Assembly (NCBI RefSeq): GCF_014262665.1
Contig: NZ_CP046883.1
Coordinates: 1,550,001-1,614,000, forward strand
Length of the DNA: 64,000 bases
Reading direction: 5' to 3'
Source: Corynebacterium anserum
GTDB lineage: Bacteria > Actinomycetota > Actinomycetes > Mycobacteriales > Mycobacteriaceae
Position numbers and translations under genes: made by a program. The notes beneath the pieces were generated by a model. That model saw only the letters and a list, made by a program, of their open reading frames with translations. It was not told the origin of the DNA and made no database searches. Shown piece by piece: positions 55,387 to 64,000 of the stretch. Position 1 is the first letter of the stretch. Every line of letters starts with the position of its first letter.

Positions 55387-56022
55387 GTGAACACAGCAAA
55401 GAAGTCCCATGCTGCCCATCGGGCGACGCAGAGAAAAACCAGCGCAGCCCCACCGAACGTGGATCCCCACGCTCCATGGTTGGTCGTAGGGCTAGGCAAC
55501 CCAGGGCCTCAATACGAAAACACTAGACATAATGTAGGTTACCTAGTGATTGACGAGGTGGCGTCGCGCCACATACCCACCCCGACGTTTAGCGCACACA
55601 AAAGAACAAACGCCAACATCGCAGAAACGATCCTCTCAATCGGAGGAGAGAACAAAAAGACCATCCTGGCCAAACCACGCACTTACATGAATGAGTCAGG
55701 CGGGCCGGTGAAAGCCCTCGCGGCGTTCTTCAAAGTTCCCGCCCAACACATCATCGTGGTTCATGACGAGCTAGAACTCGACCCAGGACGCGTCACATCC
55801 CGCCTCGGCGGTGGGGACAAAGGACACAACGGCCTCAAGTCCATTAGCAAGGCAATAGGAACCAAAGATTACCAGCGCATCAACTGCGGAATCGGCCGGC
55901 CACCGGGGCGCATGGCACCCGCGTCCTATGTCCTCAAACCTTTCCCCAAAACCCAAGCGGCTGACGTAGCAATTATGTGTGCGGACGCGGCGGATGCGAT
56001 CGAAAGGCTCATGGCAGACTAG
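55387..56022 (+). CDS. pth: Peptidyl-tRNA hydrolase, first copy
   Basis: 211 residues from GTG 55387. It releases tRNA from peptidyl-tRNA dropped by ribosomes. VVGLGNPGPQYENTRHNVGY contains the catalytic His (split here over its Asn/His pair), PRTYMNESGG the substrate-binding Asn, HDELELDPG the Asp and GHNGLKSI the second Asn. The first 28 residues are a basic tail. A paralogue follows after 7 bases. Confidence 0.93.
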   Translation: MNTAKKSHAAHRATQRKTSAAPPNVDPHAPWLVVGLGNPGPQYENTRHNVGYLVIDEVASRHIPTPTFSAHKRTNANIAETILSIGGENKKTILAKPRTYMNESGGPVKALAAFFKVPAQHIIVVHDELELDPGRVTSRLGGGDKGHNGLKSISKAIGTKDYQRINCGIGRPPGRMAPASYVLKPFPKTQAADVAIMCADAADAIERLMAD

Positions 56023-56029
56023 TTTCGTG

Positions 56030-56779
56030 ATGTTCCTCAAGAAAATCTTAAGCTCATTCCGTGGAAAAAACAGTGCTCACCCTACTGCGGAGCACAGCGA
56101 ACCAGCTACGTCCAATACAAATCCCTTCGCAGGACTCGAGCTGGCGGAAAACAGCAGTCCAGCGATAACGCCGGATAGTAGCATCGAGGCTCCTTGGCTC
56201 ATCATCGGTCTAGGTAATCCCGGCGCGAAGTATGAGCCAACCCGCCACAACATTGGATACATGGCTGTGGATCGCCTGCTCGATGACATCGCTGACAAAC
56301 AAGCACAGGCCGCGTTTTTAGTGCCGGCGGAGGCAGTCGACGCCCAAGTGTTTTGTAGCCGTCTGGACGGTCAACCGGTCATCATCGCACGGGCTAACAG
56401 TTACATGAATGATTCCGGAGTAGCCATCGGCCTCCTTGCCAGGAAATTCGACATTCCGGCTGACAAGATCGTGATTGTGCACGACGAGCTAGACCTTCCA
56501 CTAGGACAAGTGCGCATCAAAGAAGGCGGAAGCGAGAACGGTCACAACGGGTTACGTTCCACTACCGAGCACCTCGCCACCCGCAATTACGTCCGCATAC
56601 GCATGGGAATTGGACGGCCGCCAAAGGGCACCAAGGTAATCGACCACGTACTGGAACCGTTTACAGAGGACGAAACGGATGGATCACTCGAGAGGAGCGT
56701 GAGCAACGCAGCACAAGCGGCTTATCTTGTAGTGACTGAAGGCGTCCCCAAAGCCCAAAACATTATCCACAGCGCCTAA
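56030..56779 (+). CDS. Peptidyl-tRNA hydrolase paralogue, second copy
   Basis: 249 residues from ATG 56030; a GTG three bases earlier is also possible. The same fold and catalytic set as the first copy: IGLGNPGAKYEPTRHNIGY, ANSYMNDSG, VHDELDLPLG and NGHNGLRS. A 60-residue polar N-terminus precedes the enzyme domain. Identity between the two copies is moderate, so they are an old duplication and not a recent one. Tandem pth genes are found in other corynebacteria. Which copy carries the essential activity cannot be said. Confidence 0.9.
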   Translation: MFLKKILSSFRGKNSAHPTAEHSEPATSNTNPFAGLELAENSSPAITPDSSIEAPWLIIGLGNPGAKYEPTRHNIGYMAVDRLLDDIADKQAQAAFLVPAEAVDAQVFCSRLDGQPVIIARANSYMNDSGVAIGLLARKFDIPADKIVIVHDELDLPLGQVRIKEGGSENGHNGLRSTTEHLATRNYVRIRMGIGRPPKGTKVIDHVLEPFTEDETDGSLERSVSNAAQAAYLVVTEGVPKAQNIIHSA

Positions 56780-56885
56780 AACCGGTGTCGGAAGAGCGCC
56801 TTTTCACCTGCATATTTACATCACACAGGAAAAATATTCAGCGTGCATCTAGACATGCAGCTCATCTAGGCGTAGTGTTCGCGCA

Positions 56886-58316
56886 GTGACTGGACAGATG
56901 TCTCAAGCGTCGAGAAGCCACCCTGATACAGGTGGGCGAAAAGGCAAGACAAAACCTTCCGCCGGCCTTCAAGCGGCGCGCATCACTGCGGGGTCTTTCC
57001 TCCTTCTCATCGCCATAGGTGCTGTTCTTCTGGCATTACCTATCTCCACGCGCGGTGGAGGTTCAGTTCCTCCCCTCGATGGCATTTTCACCGCCACCTC
57101 AGCGGTATGCCTCACCGGTCTAATCGTGGTGGATACGGCAGAATACTGGACACCATTTGGACAAGCGGTGATTCTCGTTCTCATCCAAGTAGGTGGCTTG
57201 GGAATTATGACCCTCGCCACCTTGACCGGGATGATCCTGATCCGAAAAGTCTCGGTCCGATCCCGCAGACTGGCCGAAGCAGAAAGCCGGCCATTCCAGC
57301 TTGGTGGAGCCAAGCGCACAATTGTCGCCACCGTACTGCTAACTTTCGTTACCGAAGGAGTCATCGCTGCGGTTCTGGCCTGGCGTTTTTATTTTCACTA
57401 CGGGTTACCTCTCGGATATTCACTGTGGTCGGGTGTCTTTCACTCGGTCTCAGCGTTTAACAATGCGGGCTTTTCTTTGAGGTCTCAAAACCTCATCGAG
57501 TATCACAACGATTGGTTTATTCTGTCTCCGATCATGCTCGCCATCGTTCTCGGAGGCTTGGGATATTCAGTATTGGCTGAATTGGTAAGACGAATTCGTA
57601 TCCGTATGCGAGAACGCGGAACCCAGCGCCACCGCGCACTAGGTCCTCTCTCCGTGACCACCCGCATGACCCTGTTTGGTACCGCGGCTCTATTGGCGGT
57701 CGGCTTCGTGGTCTACCTCCTCGCTGAGTGGAATGGAGCCTGTGCCTCTTTCGACGCCGCTACCTCCGTCCTCAACGCATTATTCGGTTCTGTAACCGCC
57801 CGCACCGCGGGTTTCAATGCCATCGACTATTCGCAAGTTTCGGACACTACCTTGCTCACCACAGATGCACTGATGTTCATCGGCGGTGGTAGCGCTGGTA
57901 CGGCTGGTGGTGTGAAGATCACAACCTTGGTGGTACTTCTCGCAGCTATGTGGACGGAACTTGTGGGTGAAAAAGAAGTGATCATTGGACACCGTCGCAT
58001 TCCGGAGGGGGTCGTGCGCCAGGCAATGACCGTAGCCGGCGCTGGTGCCCTTGTGGTTTGCTGTTCAGTAATACTTCTACGCATCCTCAACCCACACCTG
58101 GATCCGGACTACGTGACTTTTGAAACGATTTCTGCTTTTGGAACAGTAGGACTGTCCGCAGGCATTACGGCTCAGCTCACAGCTGTGTCGCAAGGCATCC
58201 TCTGTTTGCTCATGTACTTAGGGCGTATCGGTCCCATCACTCTGGTAGCGGCGCTAGCGGCGAAAAAAACGTCTCGACACTTCCACTACCCCGAAGAAAG
58301 GCCTCTCATTGGGTAA
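56886..58316 (+). CDS. TrkH/KtrB-type potassium channel subunit
   Basis: 476 residues from GTG 56886. Four membrane-pore-membrane repeats are visible, with selectivity-filter-like segments TSAVCLTGL, FNNAGFSL, VTARTAGFN and AFGTVGLSAG, each with the central Gly of this superfamily. It forms the potassium-conducting dimer. It overlaps the trkA-like gene by 8 bases, so the two are coupled. Confidence 0.93.
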   Translation: MTGQMSQASRSHPDTGGRKGKTKPSAGLQAARITAGSFLLLIAIGAVLLALPISTRGGGSVPPLDGIFTATSAVCLTGLIVVDTAEYWTPFGQAVILVLIQVGGLGIMTLATLTGMILIRKVSVRSRRLAEAESRPFQLGGAKRTIVATVLLTFVTEGVIAAVLAWRFYFHYGLPLGYSLWSGVFHSVSAFNNAGFSLRSQNLIEYHNDWFILSPIMLAIVLGGLGYSVLAELVRRIRIRMRERGTQRHRALGPLSVTTRMTLFGTAALLAVGFVVYLLAEWNGACASFDAATSVLNALFGSVTARTAGFNAIDYSQVSDTTLLTTDALMFIGGGSAGTAGGVKITTLVVLLAAMWTELVGEKEVIIGHRRIPEGVVRQAMTVAGAGALVVCCSVILLRILNPHLDPDYVTFETISAFGTVGLSAGITAQLTAVSQGILCLLMYLGRIGPITLVAALAAKKTSRHFHYPEERPLIG

Positions 58317-59019
58317 GTATTTTCCTTTTACAGGTTCTGGTTCCCACGCCAAGGGAAAGCCGTTGGACTCCTCAGTCACGGTGATAGGTCTTGGCCGTTT
58401 TGGTCTGGCTTTGGCCCGGGAGCTGACTGGCTACGGTGTTGAGGTTTTCGGCATTGATAATGATGAGAAACTCCTGCGCGAGCACAGCACTGACTGCACT
58501 GACTTCGCCGTGGCAGATACCTCTGACCCACAAGCGTTGCGTCAGTTAGGTGTGGATGAAGCTCGGTGCGTGGTTATTGGGATCGGCTCAGATCTCGAAT
58601 CGAGTATCCTCACGGCTTCCAACGTGGTGGAATTCGGTGTACCAAATATTTGGGCTAAGGCCGATTCGGATGCGCATGCGCGCATTCTCACCCAAATCGG
58701 CGTGCACCACGTACTGCGGCCTGAGCGTGATACGGGGCGCCGTGTGGCTCACTTGTTGGGTGGGCGTTTTGAGAACTTTGCCGAAGTCGATTCGGATTTC
58801 GGCATGATCAAAATGTCCACCCCGTCGATTCTGAGCGGCAAAACAATCGACGTAGATCGGCTCTGGAGCAATAGGAGGGTGCACATTGTCGCAGTGAAGT
58901 CCACAGGTCAGGGCTGGCGGCCTTTCACTCCGGATACACAGCTGACGGTTTCGGATTTGATCGTTATCGGTGGGAGCCCTACACGCTTGGAGGAGTTTGC
59001 TCAGCGACCAGCGCAGTAG
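58309..59019 (+). CDS. TrkA/KtrA-type potassium uptake regulatory subunit
   Basis: 236 residues from TTG 58309. The RCK-N Rossmann domain has VTVIGLGRFGLALARELTG (GxGxxG) and FGIDNDEKLL with the acidic residue that binds NAD or ATP ribose. The RCK-C domain spans about 150-236. It gates the TrkH/KtrB channel encoded just upstream. Overlapping start and stop codons suggest balanced expression. Confidence 0.93.
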   Translation: MGKYFPFTGSGSHAKGKPLDSSVTVIGLGRFGLALARELTGYGVEVFGIDNDEKLLREHSTDCTDFAVADTSDPQALRQLGVDEARCVVIGIGSDLESSILTASNVVEFGVPNIWAKADSDAHARILTQIGVHHVLRPERDTGRRVAHLLGGRFENFAEVDSDFGMIKMSTPSILSGKTIDVDRLWSNRRVHIVAVKSTGQGWRPFTPDTQLTVSDLIVIGGSPTRLEEFAQRPAQ

Positions 59020-59044
59020 TTTCAGCTCAGCCGGCTTCGGGAAG

Positions 59045-59050
59045 TATCCT
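59045..59050 (+). promoter_or_regulatory. Possible -10 element for leaderless prfC
   Basis: TATCCT lies 8 bases before ATG 59059 and no ribosome site is present. Confidence 0.35.
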
Positions 59051-59058
59051 TGGGTGCT

Positions 59059-60708
59059 ATGAGCTCAGCTGCCATCGCCTCTGAAACTAGTCGCCGCCGT
59101 ACGTTTGCTGTCATCGCCCACCCCGATGCTGGTAAGTCTACGCTAACCGAAGCGTTAGCCCTCCACGCACACGTCATCGCAGAAGCGGGAGCCGTTCACG
59201 GTAAAGCTGGACGCAAGTCCACCGTCTCCGACTGGATGGAGATGGAGAAAGATCGCGGTATTTCAATCGCTTCGTCCGCACTTCAGTTTGAATACGCCCC
59301 TGAGGGTTGTGCAGGCGAGCCATACATGATCAATCTGGTGGATACCCCGGGTCACGCAGATTTTTCTGAAGATACTTACCGTGTGCTTTCTGCTGTCGAC
59401 GCCGCCGTCATGCTCATCGATGGCGCCAAGGGGCTGGAACCACAGACCCTCAAACTATTCCGTGTGTGTAAAGCACGCGGCTTGCCTATCGTGACTGTGG
59501 TCAACAAGTGGGATCGTCCGGGTCGCTCCCCGCTGGAGCTGGTGGATGAGATCGTCAATGAGATTCAGTTGCAGCCCACGCCACTGTTCTGGCCCGTGGG
59601 TGAAGCGGGCGATTTTCGCGGCTTAGCTCGTATCAGCGGTGATGGTGACGCGGAAGAATACATCCATTTCATTCGCACGGCCGGCGGTTCCACAATTGCC
59701 CCGGAAGAAAGCTACACCCCTGACGAGGCGCTCGCTCGTGAAGGGGATGCCTGGTCCACTGCTGTGGAAGAGGTGGAGTTGTTGACGATGGACGGAGCGC
59801 AACATGACCAGGAGCTGTTCGAGCAGTGCGTGACTTCACCAATGATCTTCGCGTCCGCAATGTTGAACTTCGGTGTGCATCAGATTCTGGACACGTTGGT
59901 ATCTCTCGCTCCCGCGCCGCATGGCCGCGCGTCTGACCCGAAGGTTCTCAACGCCACCGGTGGCGCTTCGGCTGCAGTGCAGGAGTTCCGGGACACTAGC
60001 GATGAGTTCTCCGGAATCATTTTTAAGGTTCAAGCCGGTATGGACAAAAACCATCGCGACCATCTAGCTTTCATGCGGGTAGTGTCCGGCAGATTCGACC
60101 GTGGTATGCAGGTCACCCATGCCCAGTCCGGCCGTAGCTTTTCTACTAAGTATGCGCTCACCGTCTTTGGCCGTACCCGGTCTACAGTGGATTCGGCATT
60201 CCCTGGCGATATCGTTGGCCTAGTCAATGCTGGTTCTCTGGCTCCCGGCGACACTATTTATGCTGGGAAGAAGGTTCAGTATCCCCCTATGCCGCAATTC
60301 GCCCCGGAGCACTTCCGCACTCTTCGTGCTAAGTCTTTGGGCAAGTACAAGCAGTTCCGCAAAGCTCTGGAACAGTTGGACTCCGAAGGTGTTGTGCAGA
60401 TTCTGCGCAACGACGTGCGCGGTGATGCCGCCCCAGTCATGGCTGCCGTTGGCCCAATGCAGTTTGAGGTCATGCAGGCTCGTATGGAGGTGGAATACAA
60501 CGTGGAAACAGTAACCGAACCTGTTCCATATTCCGTTGCCCGCCGTACCGACGCAGAGTCCGCACCAGAGCTCGGTCGCCAGCGCGGTGTGGAAATTTTC
60601 ACCCGCAGTGATGGTGAGTTGATCGCCCTGTTCGGCGATAAATGGAAATTAGCATTTGTAGAAAAAGAGCACCCAGACCTAACGTTGGAGCCCCTGGTCG
60701 CCGACTAG
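59059..60708 (+). CDS. prfC: Peptide chain release factor 3
   Basis: 549 residues from ATG 59059 (a TTG nine bases earlier is in frame). A GTPase that recycles RF1 and RF2 after peptide release. G1 AHPDAGKSTLTEA, G3 LVDTPGHADFSEDT and G4 VVNKWDRPG are intact, and the switch-I region has RGISIASSALQFEY, which marks RF3 and separates it from EF-G. The C-terminal LARQRGVEIF-like region is complete. Full family length. Confidence 0.95.
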   Translation: MSSAAIASETSRRRTFAVIAHPDAGKSTLTEALALHAHVIAEAGAVHGKAGRKSTVSDWMEMEKDRGISIASSALQFEYAPEGCAGEPYMINLVDTPGHADFSEDTYRVLSAVDAAVMLIDGAKGLEPQTLKLFRVCKARGLPIVTVVNKWDRPGRSPLELVDEIVNEIQLQPTPLFWPVGEAGDFRGLARISGDGDAEEYIHFIRTAGGSTIAPEESYTPDEALAREGDAWSTAVEEVELLTMDGAQHDQELFEQCVTSPMIFASAMLNFGVHQILDTLVSLAPAPHGRASDPKVLNATGGASAAVQEFRDTSDEFSGIIFKVQAGMDKNHRDHLAFMRVVSGRFDRGMQVTHAQSGRSFSTKYALTVFGRTRSTVDSAFPGDIVGLVNAGSLAPGDTIYAGKKVQYPPMPQFAPEHFRTLRAKSLGKYKQFRKALEQLDSEGVVQILRNDVRGDAAPVMAAVGPMQFEVMQARMEVEYNVETVTEPVPYSVARRTDAESAPELGRQRGVEIFTRSDGELIALFGDKWKLAFVEKEHPDLTLEPLVAD

Positions 60709-60906
60709 TAAATGAACGCTCCAACTTATGGGGTATTTTGGGGTTTGGTACACGTCATTTTCACGTCACACGGCACCTCGGGATTAAAAGCTTCCCTCAT
60801 TGCGATTCACAGTTGTATGCTGAAATCGTCTAAAAGTGAGCGGTGGCTCGCACTCCATCGTTTTTCTCACTGCTCAGCATTGTTGCACCGAAAAGAGTAA
60901 AAGACC

Positions 60907-61548
60907 ATGGCCGTGATGCACGTCCCTTCGAAAGAAGCGGCGAACAGTTCTCGCGAACAAATGTCGCTGCGTGAACGCAAGAAGGCTGAAACTAGGGACC
61001 GACTCGCCCGCGCCTCCGTCGAACTCTTGTTAGAGCAAGGCATCGATCAGACCACCATCGCAGAAATTACGGCTCGCGCAGGTGTCTCCACCCGCACCTT
61101 CCATAACTATTTCGCCCATCGCGACGATCCTTTCCTCCATTACATCGAAGGCTTCTTTCAGCGTCTGGGTGCATCGATCGAGTCTTACCCAAACCCGACG
61201 CCAGTTATCGAGATGCTCAAGAATATCCTGTGGGATTTCATTGAAAACCCCGATGAGGATATGGCTTCTGCTCGACAGATCATCGCCGTTGCCGAGCAAC
61301 TCAGTCTTTCACTACCTCAGGCGGAAAAGAACCGCACGACGGGCATCTTCGAAAACCTCGGTGATGTCCTATTCCGCAAGACCGACGGGGCGCTTTCCCG
61401 CTATCAAGCTTTGCTGGCTGTTCACCTAGTTCTGTCCGCAGCGACAGCTGCGATAGAAGCGCATGCATCTGGAACCGTCACGCGTGGTCGCGACCTAAAG
61501 TCTCTCTTCGATGAGGCTTTCGACCTTCTCCACCGCGGCTTGGGCTAA
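60907..61548 (+). CDS. TetR-family regulator
   Basis: 213 residues. The N-terminal HTH (about 20-68) has RERKKAETRDRLARASVELL and TTIAEITARAGVSTRTFHNYFAH, clear TetR motifs. The C-terminal ligand domain is all-helical. Start ATG 60907; no strong ribosome site (the AAAAGAG upstream is close). The neighbours prfC and pnuC are not obvious targets, so the regulon is unknown. Repeats that could be operators lie just downstream at 61575. Confidence 0.9.
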   Translation: MAVMHVPSKEAANSSREQMSLRERKKAETRDRLARASVELLLEQGIDQTTIAEITARAGVSTRTFHNYFAHRDDPFLHYIEGFFQRLGASIESYPNPTPVIEMLKNILWDFIENPDEDMASARQIIAVAEQLSLSLPQAEKNRTTGIFENLGDVLFRKTDGALSRYQALLAVHLVLSAATAAIEAHASGTVTRGRDLKSLFDEAFDLLHRGLG

Positions 61549-61574
61549 GCTCCGCAGCACGGGGAATGTGCACC

Positions 61575-61680
61575 CCGGCTATAAAACGGAGTGAGGATCC
61601 ATCCGGTCTAAAAGAGTCTGAGAATCCACCGTCTCTAAAACGGTGTGAGAATCCGCCGCCCTTAAGACAGTGGGCAGCAA
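61575..61680. repeat. About 27-bp imperfect tandem repeat upstream of pnuC
   Basis: Four units begin at 61575, 61603, 61629 and 61656 (periods 28, 26 and 27). Shared core: CCGTCTCTAAAACGGTGTGA with GAATCC after it; the last unit is degenerate. It fills most of the 153-base gap between the TetR gene and pnuC, in which no other feature is visible. Confidence 0.75.
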
Positions 61681-61701
61681 CGACATGCCATACTAATTGC
61701 C

Positions 61702-62430
61702 ATGAACCTGCTCACCCCGCTTCTCGACGCCACTCTCGTTATCGGTGGTTATCCCATCCTCTGGCGCGAGATCATCGGAAATCTCTTTGGCCTAGCCTCT
61801 GCTATCGGGGGCATGAAGCGCGTGGTGTGGGCCTGGCCAGTTGGCATCGTCGGCAACATGATCCTGTTCACCGTGTTTCTTGGCGGCGTGTTCAATACTC
61901 CGCAAAATCTAGATCTATACGGCCAGGCTGGACGACAAGTGATGTTCTTGATAGTCAGCATCTATGGTTGGTGGAACTGGTCGCGCGCACGGAATCGCGG
62001 CGTCCGGGAGCCCCAGGAGACTGATCCAAGCCGTTCGATCGTCACCGAACCTCATGACGATACCGCTGCTGTTCAACCTAAATGGGCAAGCCCCAAAAAC
62101 CGCATAGGGTTAGTCATCGCAGCAGTTTTCGGCACCGTAGTTTTCGCCATGATTTTCAAAGCTCTGGGCAGCTGGGGTCCTTGGGCAGATGCTTGGATCT
62201 TCACGGGGTCTATGCTCGCCACCTACGGCATGGCTCGGGGTTGGACTGAATTCTGGCTTATCTGGATTGGCGTAGATATCGTCGGCGTGCCATTGCTTCT
62301 CGCCGCCGGCTACTACCCATCTGCCGTCCTATATGTCGTTTATGGAGCTTTCGTGTTATGGGGGTTCTTCGTCTGGCTGAAGATCCAGCGATCGGAAGCT
62401 GTGCACGGAACCCCTGCCGTAGCGAGCTGA
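61702..62430 (+). CDS. pnuC: Nicotinamide riboside transporter PnuC
   Basis: 242 residues with seven TM segments. GLASAIGGMKRVVWAWPVG and SIYGWWNWSRARN match the PnuC family, which takes up nicotinamide riboside or related vitamins by facilitated diffusion. A polar loop of about 35 residues (105-140) separates the third and fourth segments. No ribosome site is clear before ATG 61702. Together with pncA (8 kb) it indicates NAD precursor salvage. Confidence 0.9.
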   Translation: MNLLTPLLDATLVIGGYPILWREIIGNLFGLASAIGGMKRVVWAWPVGIVGNMILFTVFLGGVFNTPQNLDLYGQAGRQVMFLIVSIYGWWNWSRARNRGVREPQETDPSRSIVTEPHDDTAAVQPKWASPKNRIGLVIAAVFGTVVFAMIFKALGSWGPWADAWIFTGSMLATYGMARGWTEFWLIWIGVDIVGVPLLLAAGYYPSAVLYVVYGAFVLWGFFVWLKIQRSEAVHGTPAVAS

Positions 62431-62483
62431 GAACATCTCTTGAGAAAGTCTGGGCGTCGGGGTTAGCTTTCCCACAGCCCTGT

Positions 62484-62615
62484 GGACGGATCATCCATCC
62501 AACAGCCCAGCGCCCGTTTAATCCTACGGACGAATCATCCCCCCAACAGCCCAGCGCCCGATTAATCCTACGGACGGATCATCCCCCAACAGTCCAGCGC
62601 CCAACTAAACCAATA
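62484..62615. repeat. 44-bp tandem repeat between pnuC and the hydrolase gene
   Basis: Units start at 62484, 62528 and 62572 with an exact 44-base period. Each contains GGACGGATCATCC, then CCAACAGCCCAGCGCCCG and TTAATCC-like sequence. The third unit is incomplete and overlaps the last codons of the convergent hydrolase gene (stop at 62605). Confidence 0.9.
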
Positions 62616-63648
62616 GTTTCGCATACAGCTGCGGATCGATCTTGCTCGCATCTGCTGGATCGAAGCTCGACTCACGATCTTTATCCACCAACACTGCTCG
62701 CACCCCTTCTGCGAAGTTTGGTTCGCGGCGCAACGCATTACCAACAGCCAATTCATTCTTCAATGCGGTAGCAATGTCCGTCTCTGCATTACGACGGAAT
62801 AATTCCGTCATAGCCACTAAACTGGCCGGATTCGCAGCGCGCAGCATCACCCTCACCTTGTCCAAGAACTCTGCTTGACGGTCATCCTGAGGCTCAGTGG
62901 CACTAATACGGGCCTCAATATCCTGCCAATGCCCGGTGCCGAAAGTATCGATAATCCACGTCGCGTTCTGTTCCAATTCAGAATCCGGGTTCTCCAGCGA
63001 AGAACGACTCACCGAAAACCTCTCCTGTGCCTCATCCACAGAGCTTTCGCACAGTGCGTGACCGAAAGATTCGGCGTCGCTAACAAGAACATTCCCCAAC
63101 CCTGTAAACAACATATCCGCAGGCGACAACCGCCAGCCCGTGCAACCAATAAACAAACCAATAGCACCATCCACCGGCAAGTGATTCAACACGTGCGACA
63201 TACCCACGTCAGGGACGAAACCAATAGCAGCTTCGGGCATCGCCCCCATAGTGCGAGGCGTAATCACACGATGCGAACCATGCGCAGAAATACCAAAACC
63301 GCCACCCATCACAACTCCCTCCAACAGGGCGACAATCGGCTTGTCATACTGAGCCATGCGGAGATTCATCGCGTACTCATCCTCGAAGAACTCATCACCA
63401 GCCTTAAAATCGCCAGCCATATCCGTCTCCCGCACGCCGCGGACATCACCGCCAGCACAAAAGGCGCGGTCGGACGACGAACGAATTAATACCGCCCGTA
63501 TTGAAGAATCATCGGACCACGCGATCAGTGCATCATCTATATCGCGCACCATCGAATGAGTTAAGGAATTCAACGCCTTCGGGCGGTCTAATTCAACGAC
63601 GCCAACAAAGCCCTCAACACACGTCTTCACAAAATTCTCATTAGTCAT
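62605..63648 (-). CDS. 3-hydroxyisobutyryl-CoA hydrolase / enoyl-CoA hydratase family protein
   Basis: 347 residues from ATG 63648 (a TTG 39 bases earlier is in frame). Crotonase fold: SDRAFCAGGDVRG (oxyanion hole), GVVMGGGFGISAHGSHRV (second oxyanion Gly) and MPEAAIGFVPDVGMSHVL, where the Glu and Asp match the 3-hydroxyisobutyryl-CoA hydrolase subfamily of valine catabolism, as does the total length. The final ESSFDPADASKIDPQ is similar to the subfamily C-terminus. The start is only 2 bases from the divergent ORF at 63647. Confidence 0.85.
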   Translation of the reverse strand: MTNENFVKTCVEGFVGVVELDRPKALNSLTHSMVRDIDDALIAWSDDSSIRAVLIRSSSDRAFCAGGDVRGVRETDMAGDFKAGDEFFEDEYAMNLRMAQYDKPIVALLEGVVMGGGFGISAHGSHRVITPRTMGAMPEAAIGFVPDVGMSHVLNHLPVDGAIGLFIGCTGWRLSPADMLFTGLGNVLVSDAESFGHALCESSVDEAQERFSVSRSSLENPDSELEQNATWIIDTFGTGHWQDIEARISATEPQDDRQAEFLDKVRVMLRAANPASLVAMTELFRRNAETDIATALKNELAVGNALRREPNFAEGVRAVLVDKDRESSFDPADASKIDPQLYAKLLV

Positions 63649-63916
63649 GCACTCCACAATGCCAGAAAACGAGCACCCCAGGAGCAAAAGATATACTCAG
63701 ATAACTAGCTGGTCACAGGCCTGGCAACGGCGTGTGGAGACTGCACCGAGGTCTCTACGCACAGATGTTGAAACCGGTGAGGGCACAGGAGACGACCATC
63801 TCACACCTGAGCAGCCTAGGATTACACCCAAGCAGCCTAGTGACGCACCTGAGCAGCCTAGTAGGTACGAATGGCACACAATCTCCGCAGGCGAATATCC
63901 CGGGGGATCAGACTAG
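63647..63916 (+). CDS. Hypothetical 89-residue protein with 7-residue repeats
   Basis: It starts at ATG 63647, which overlaps the divergent start by the CATG palindrome. MPENEHPRSKRY and TSWSQAWQRRVET precede a tail in which a 21-bp repeat (63806, 63827, 63848) encodes PEQPRIT, PKQPSDA and PEQPSRY. No family is recognised. An in-frame ATG at 63659 is an alternative start. It may be a real small gene or a chance frame; the repeated DNA makes codon-based judgement unreliable. The remaining bases to 64000 hold no clear feature. Confidence 0.35.
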   Translation: MHSTMPENEHPRSKRYTQITSWSQAWQRRVETAPRSLRTDVETGEGTGDDHLTPEQPRITPKQPSDAPEQPSRYEWHTISAGEYPGGSD

Positions 63917-64000
63917 CCTGGCAAACACATAAACAAGTGACTACAAAATCACGGGCCCAGATGAAGTAGGAGCCAAAGTAAAGACGAATGTTGACCTAAT

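Overview
The window is a chromosomal segment of a Corynebacterium. Protein families and gene order both point there: the block ppx, DUF501, ftsB, eno, lytic transglycosylase, mazG, mfd, tRNA-Gln, glmU, prs, rplY, pth matches the conserved actinobacterial order (Rv1014c-Rv1026 in M. tuberculosis). The block glyA, coaA, uppS, small membrane protein, mca, DUF4307, greA matches Rv1080c-Rv1093. Mycothiol metabolism (Mca), an LGFP-repeat lipoprotein and an LCAD-like acyl-CoA dehydrogenase fit the same group. The species cannot be fixed from the sequence alone.

Layout. 1-8 kb: end of a probable TetR-type regulator followed by a 14-TM drug exporter, a GNAT acetyltransferase, an LGFP lipoprotein, a LysR-like effector domain without HTH divergent from DUF5997, and an acyl-CoA dehydrogenase. 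7.7-16 kb: glyA-pncA, coaA, uppS, mca, DUF4307, greA and a Bax-inhibitor-like membrane protein. 16-24.5 kb: gabD2, an SDR, the bifunctional NAD(P)HX repair enzyme, an acyltransferase fused to an SGNH hydrolase and a membrane-anchored exported protein of unknown function. 24.5-30.9 kb: a gene-poor, decayed accessory segment ending at a tRNA with a UAA anticodon. It holds a broken RelBE module, a possible VbhA-type antitoxin relic, a HicB-like protein, an exonuclease relic, an XRE-cupin regulator running tail-to-tail into a DUF2938 gene, and an IS3-family remnant. A 28-nt stretch at 24616 matches the tRNA 3' half at 25 of 28 positions, so the segment may be an old tRNA-integrated island.

31-48.4 kb is largely on the minus strand: ppx, DUF501, an inserted ABC exporter pair, ftsB, eno, lytic transglycosylase, mntR, then (plus strand) a three-gene Mn/Zn ABC uptake operon, then mazG and mfd. 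48.5-64 kb is mostly plus strand: tRNA-Gln, an MFS-type protein, glmU, prs, an AI-2E family transporter, rplY, two tandem pth paralogues, a TrkH/TrkA potassium uptake pair, prfC, a TetR regulator, pnuC, and a 3-hydroxyisobutyryl-CoA hydrolase-like gene on the minus strand.

Two themes recur. At least nine genes carry a -10-like hexamer 7-8 nt before the start codon and usually no Shine-Dalgarno sequence, as expected for leaderless mRNAs. The intergenic regions contain many small, regular tandem repeats (18, 25, 27, 38-39 and 44 bp periods), and a 30 bp repeat lies inside mntR. I did not find an intact new defence or biosynthetic system; the decayed island and the repeat arrays are the parts that ordinary annotation would leave unexplained.
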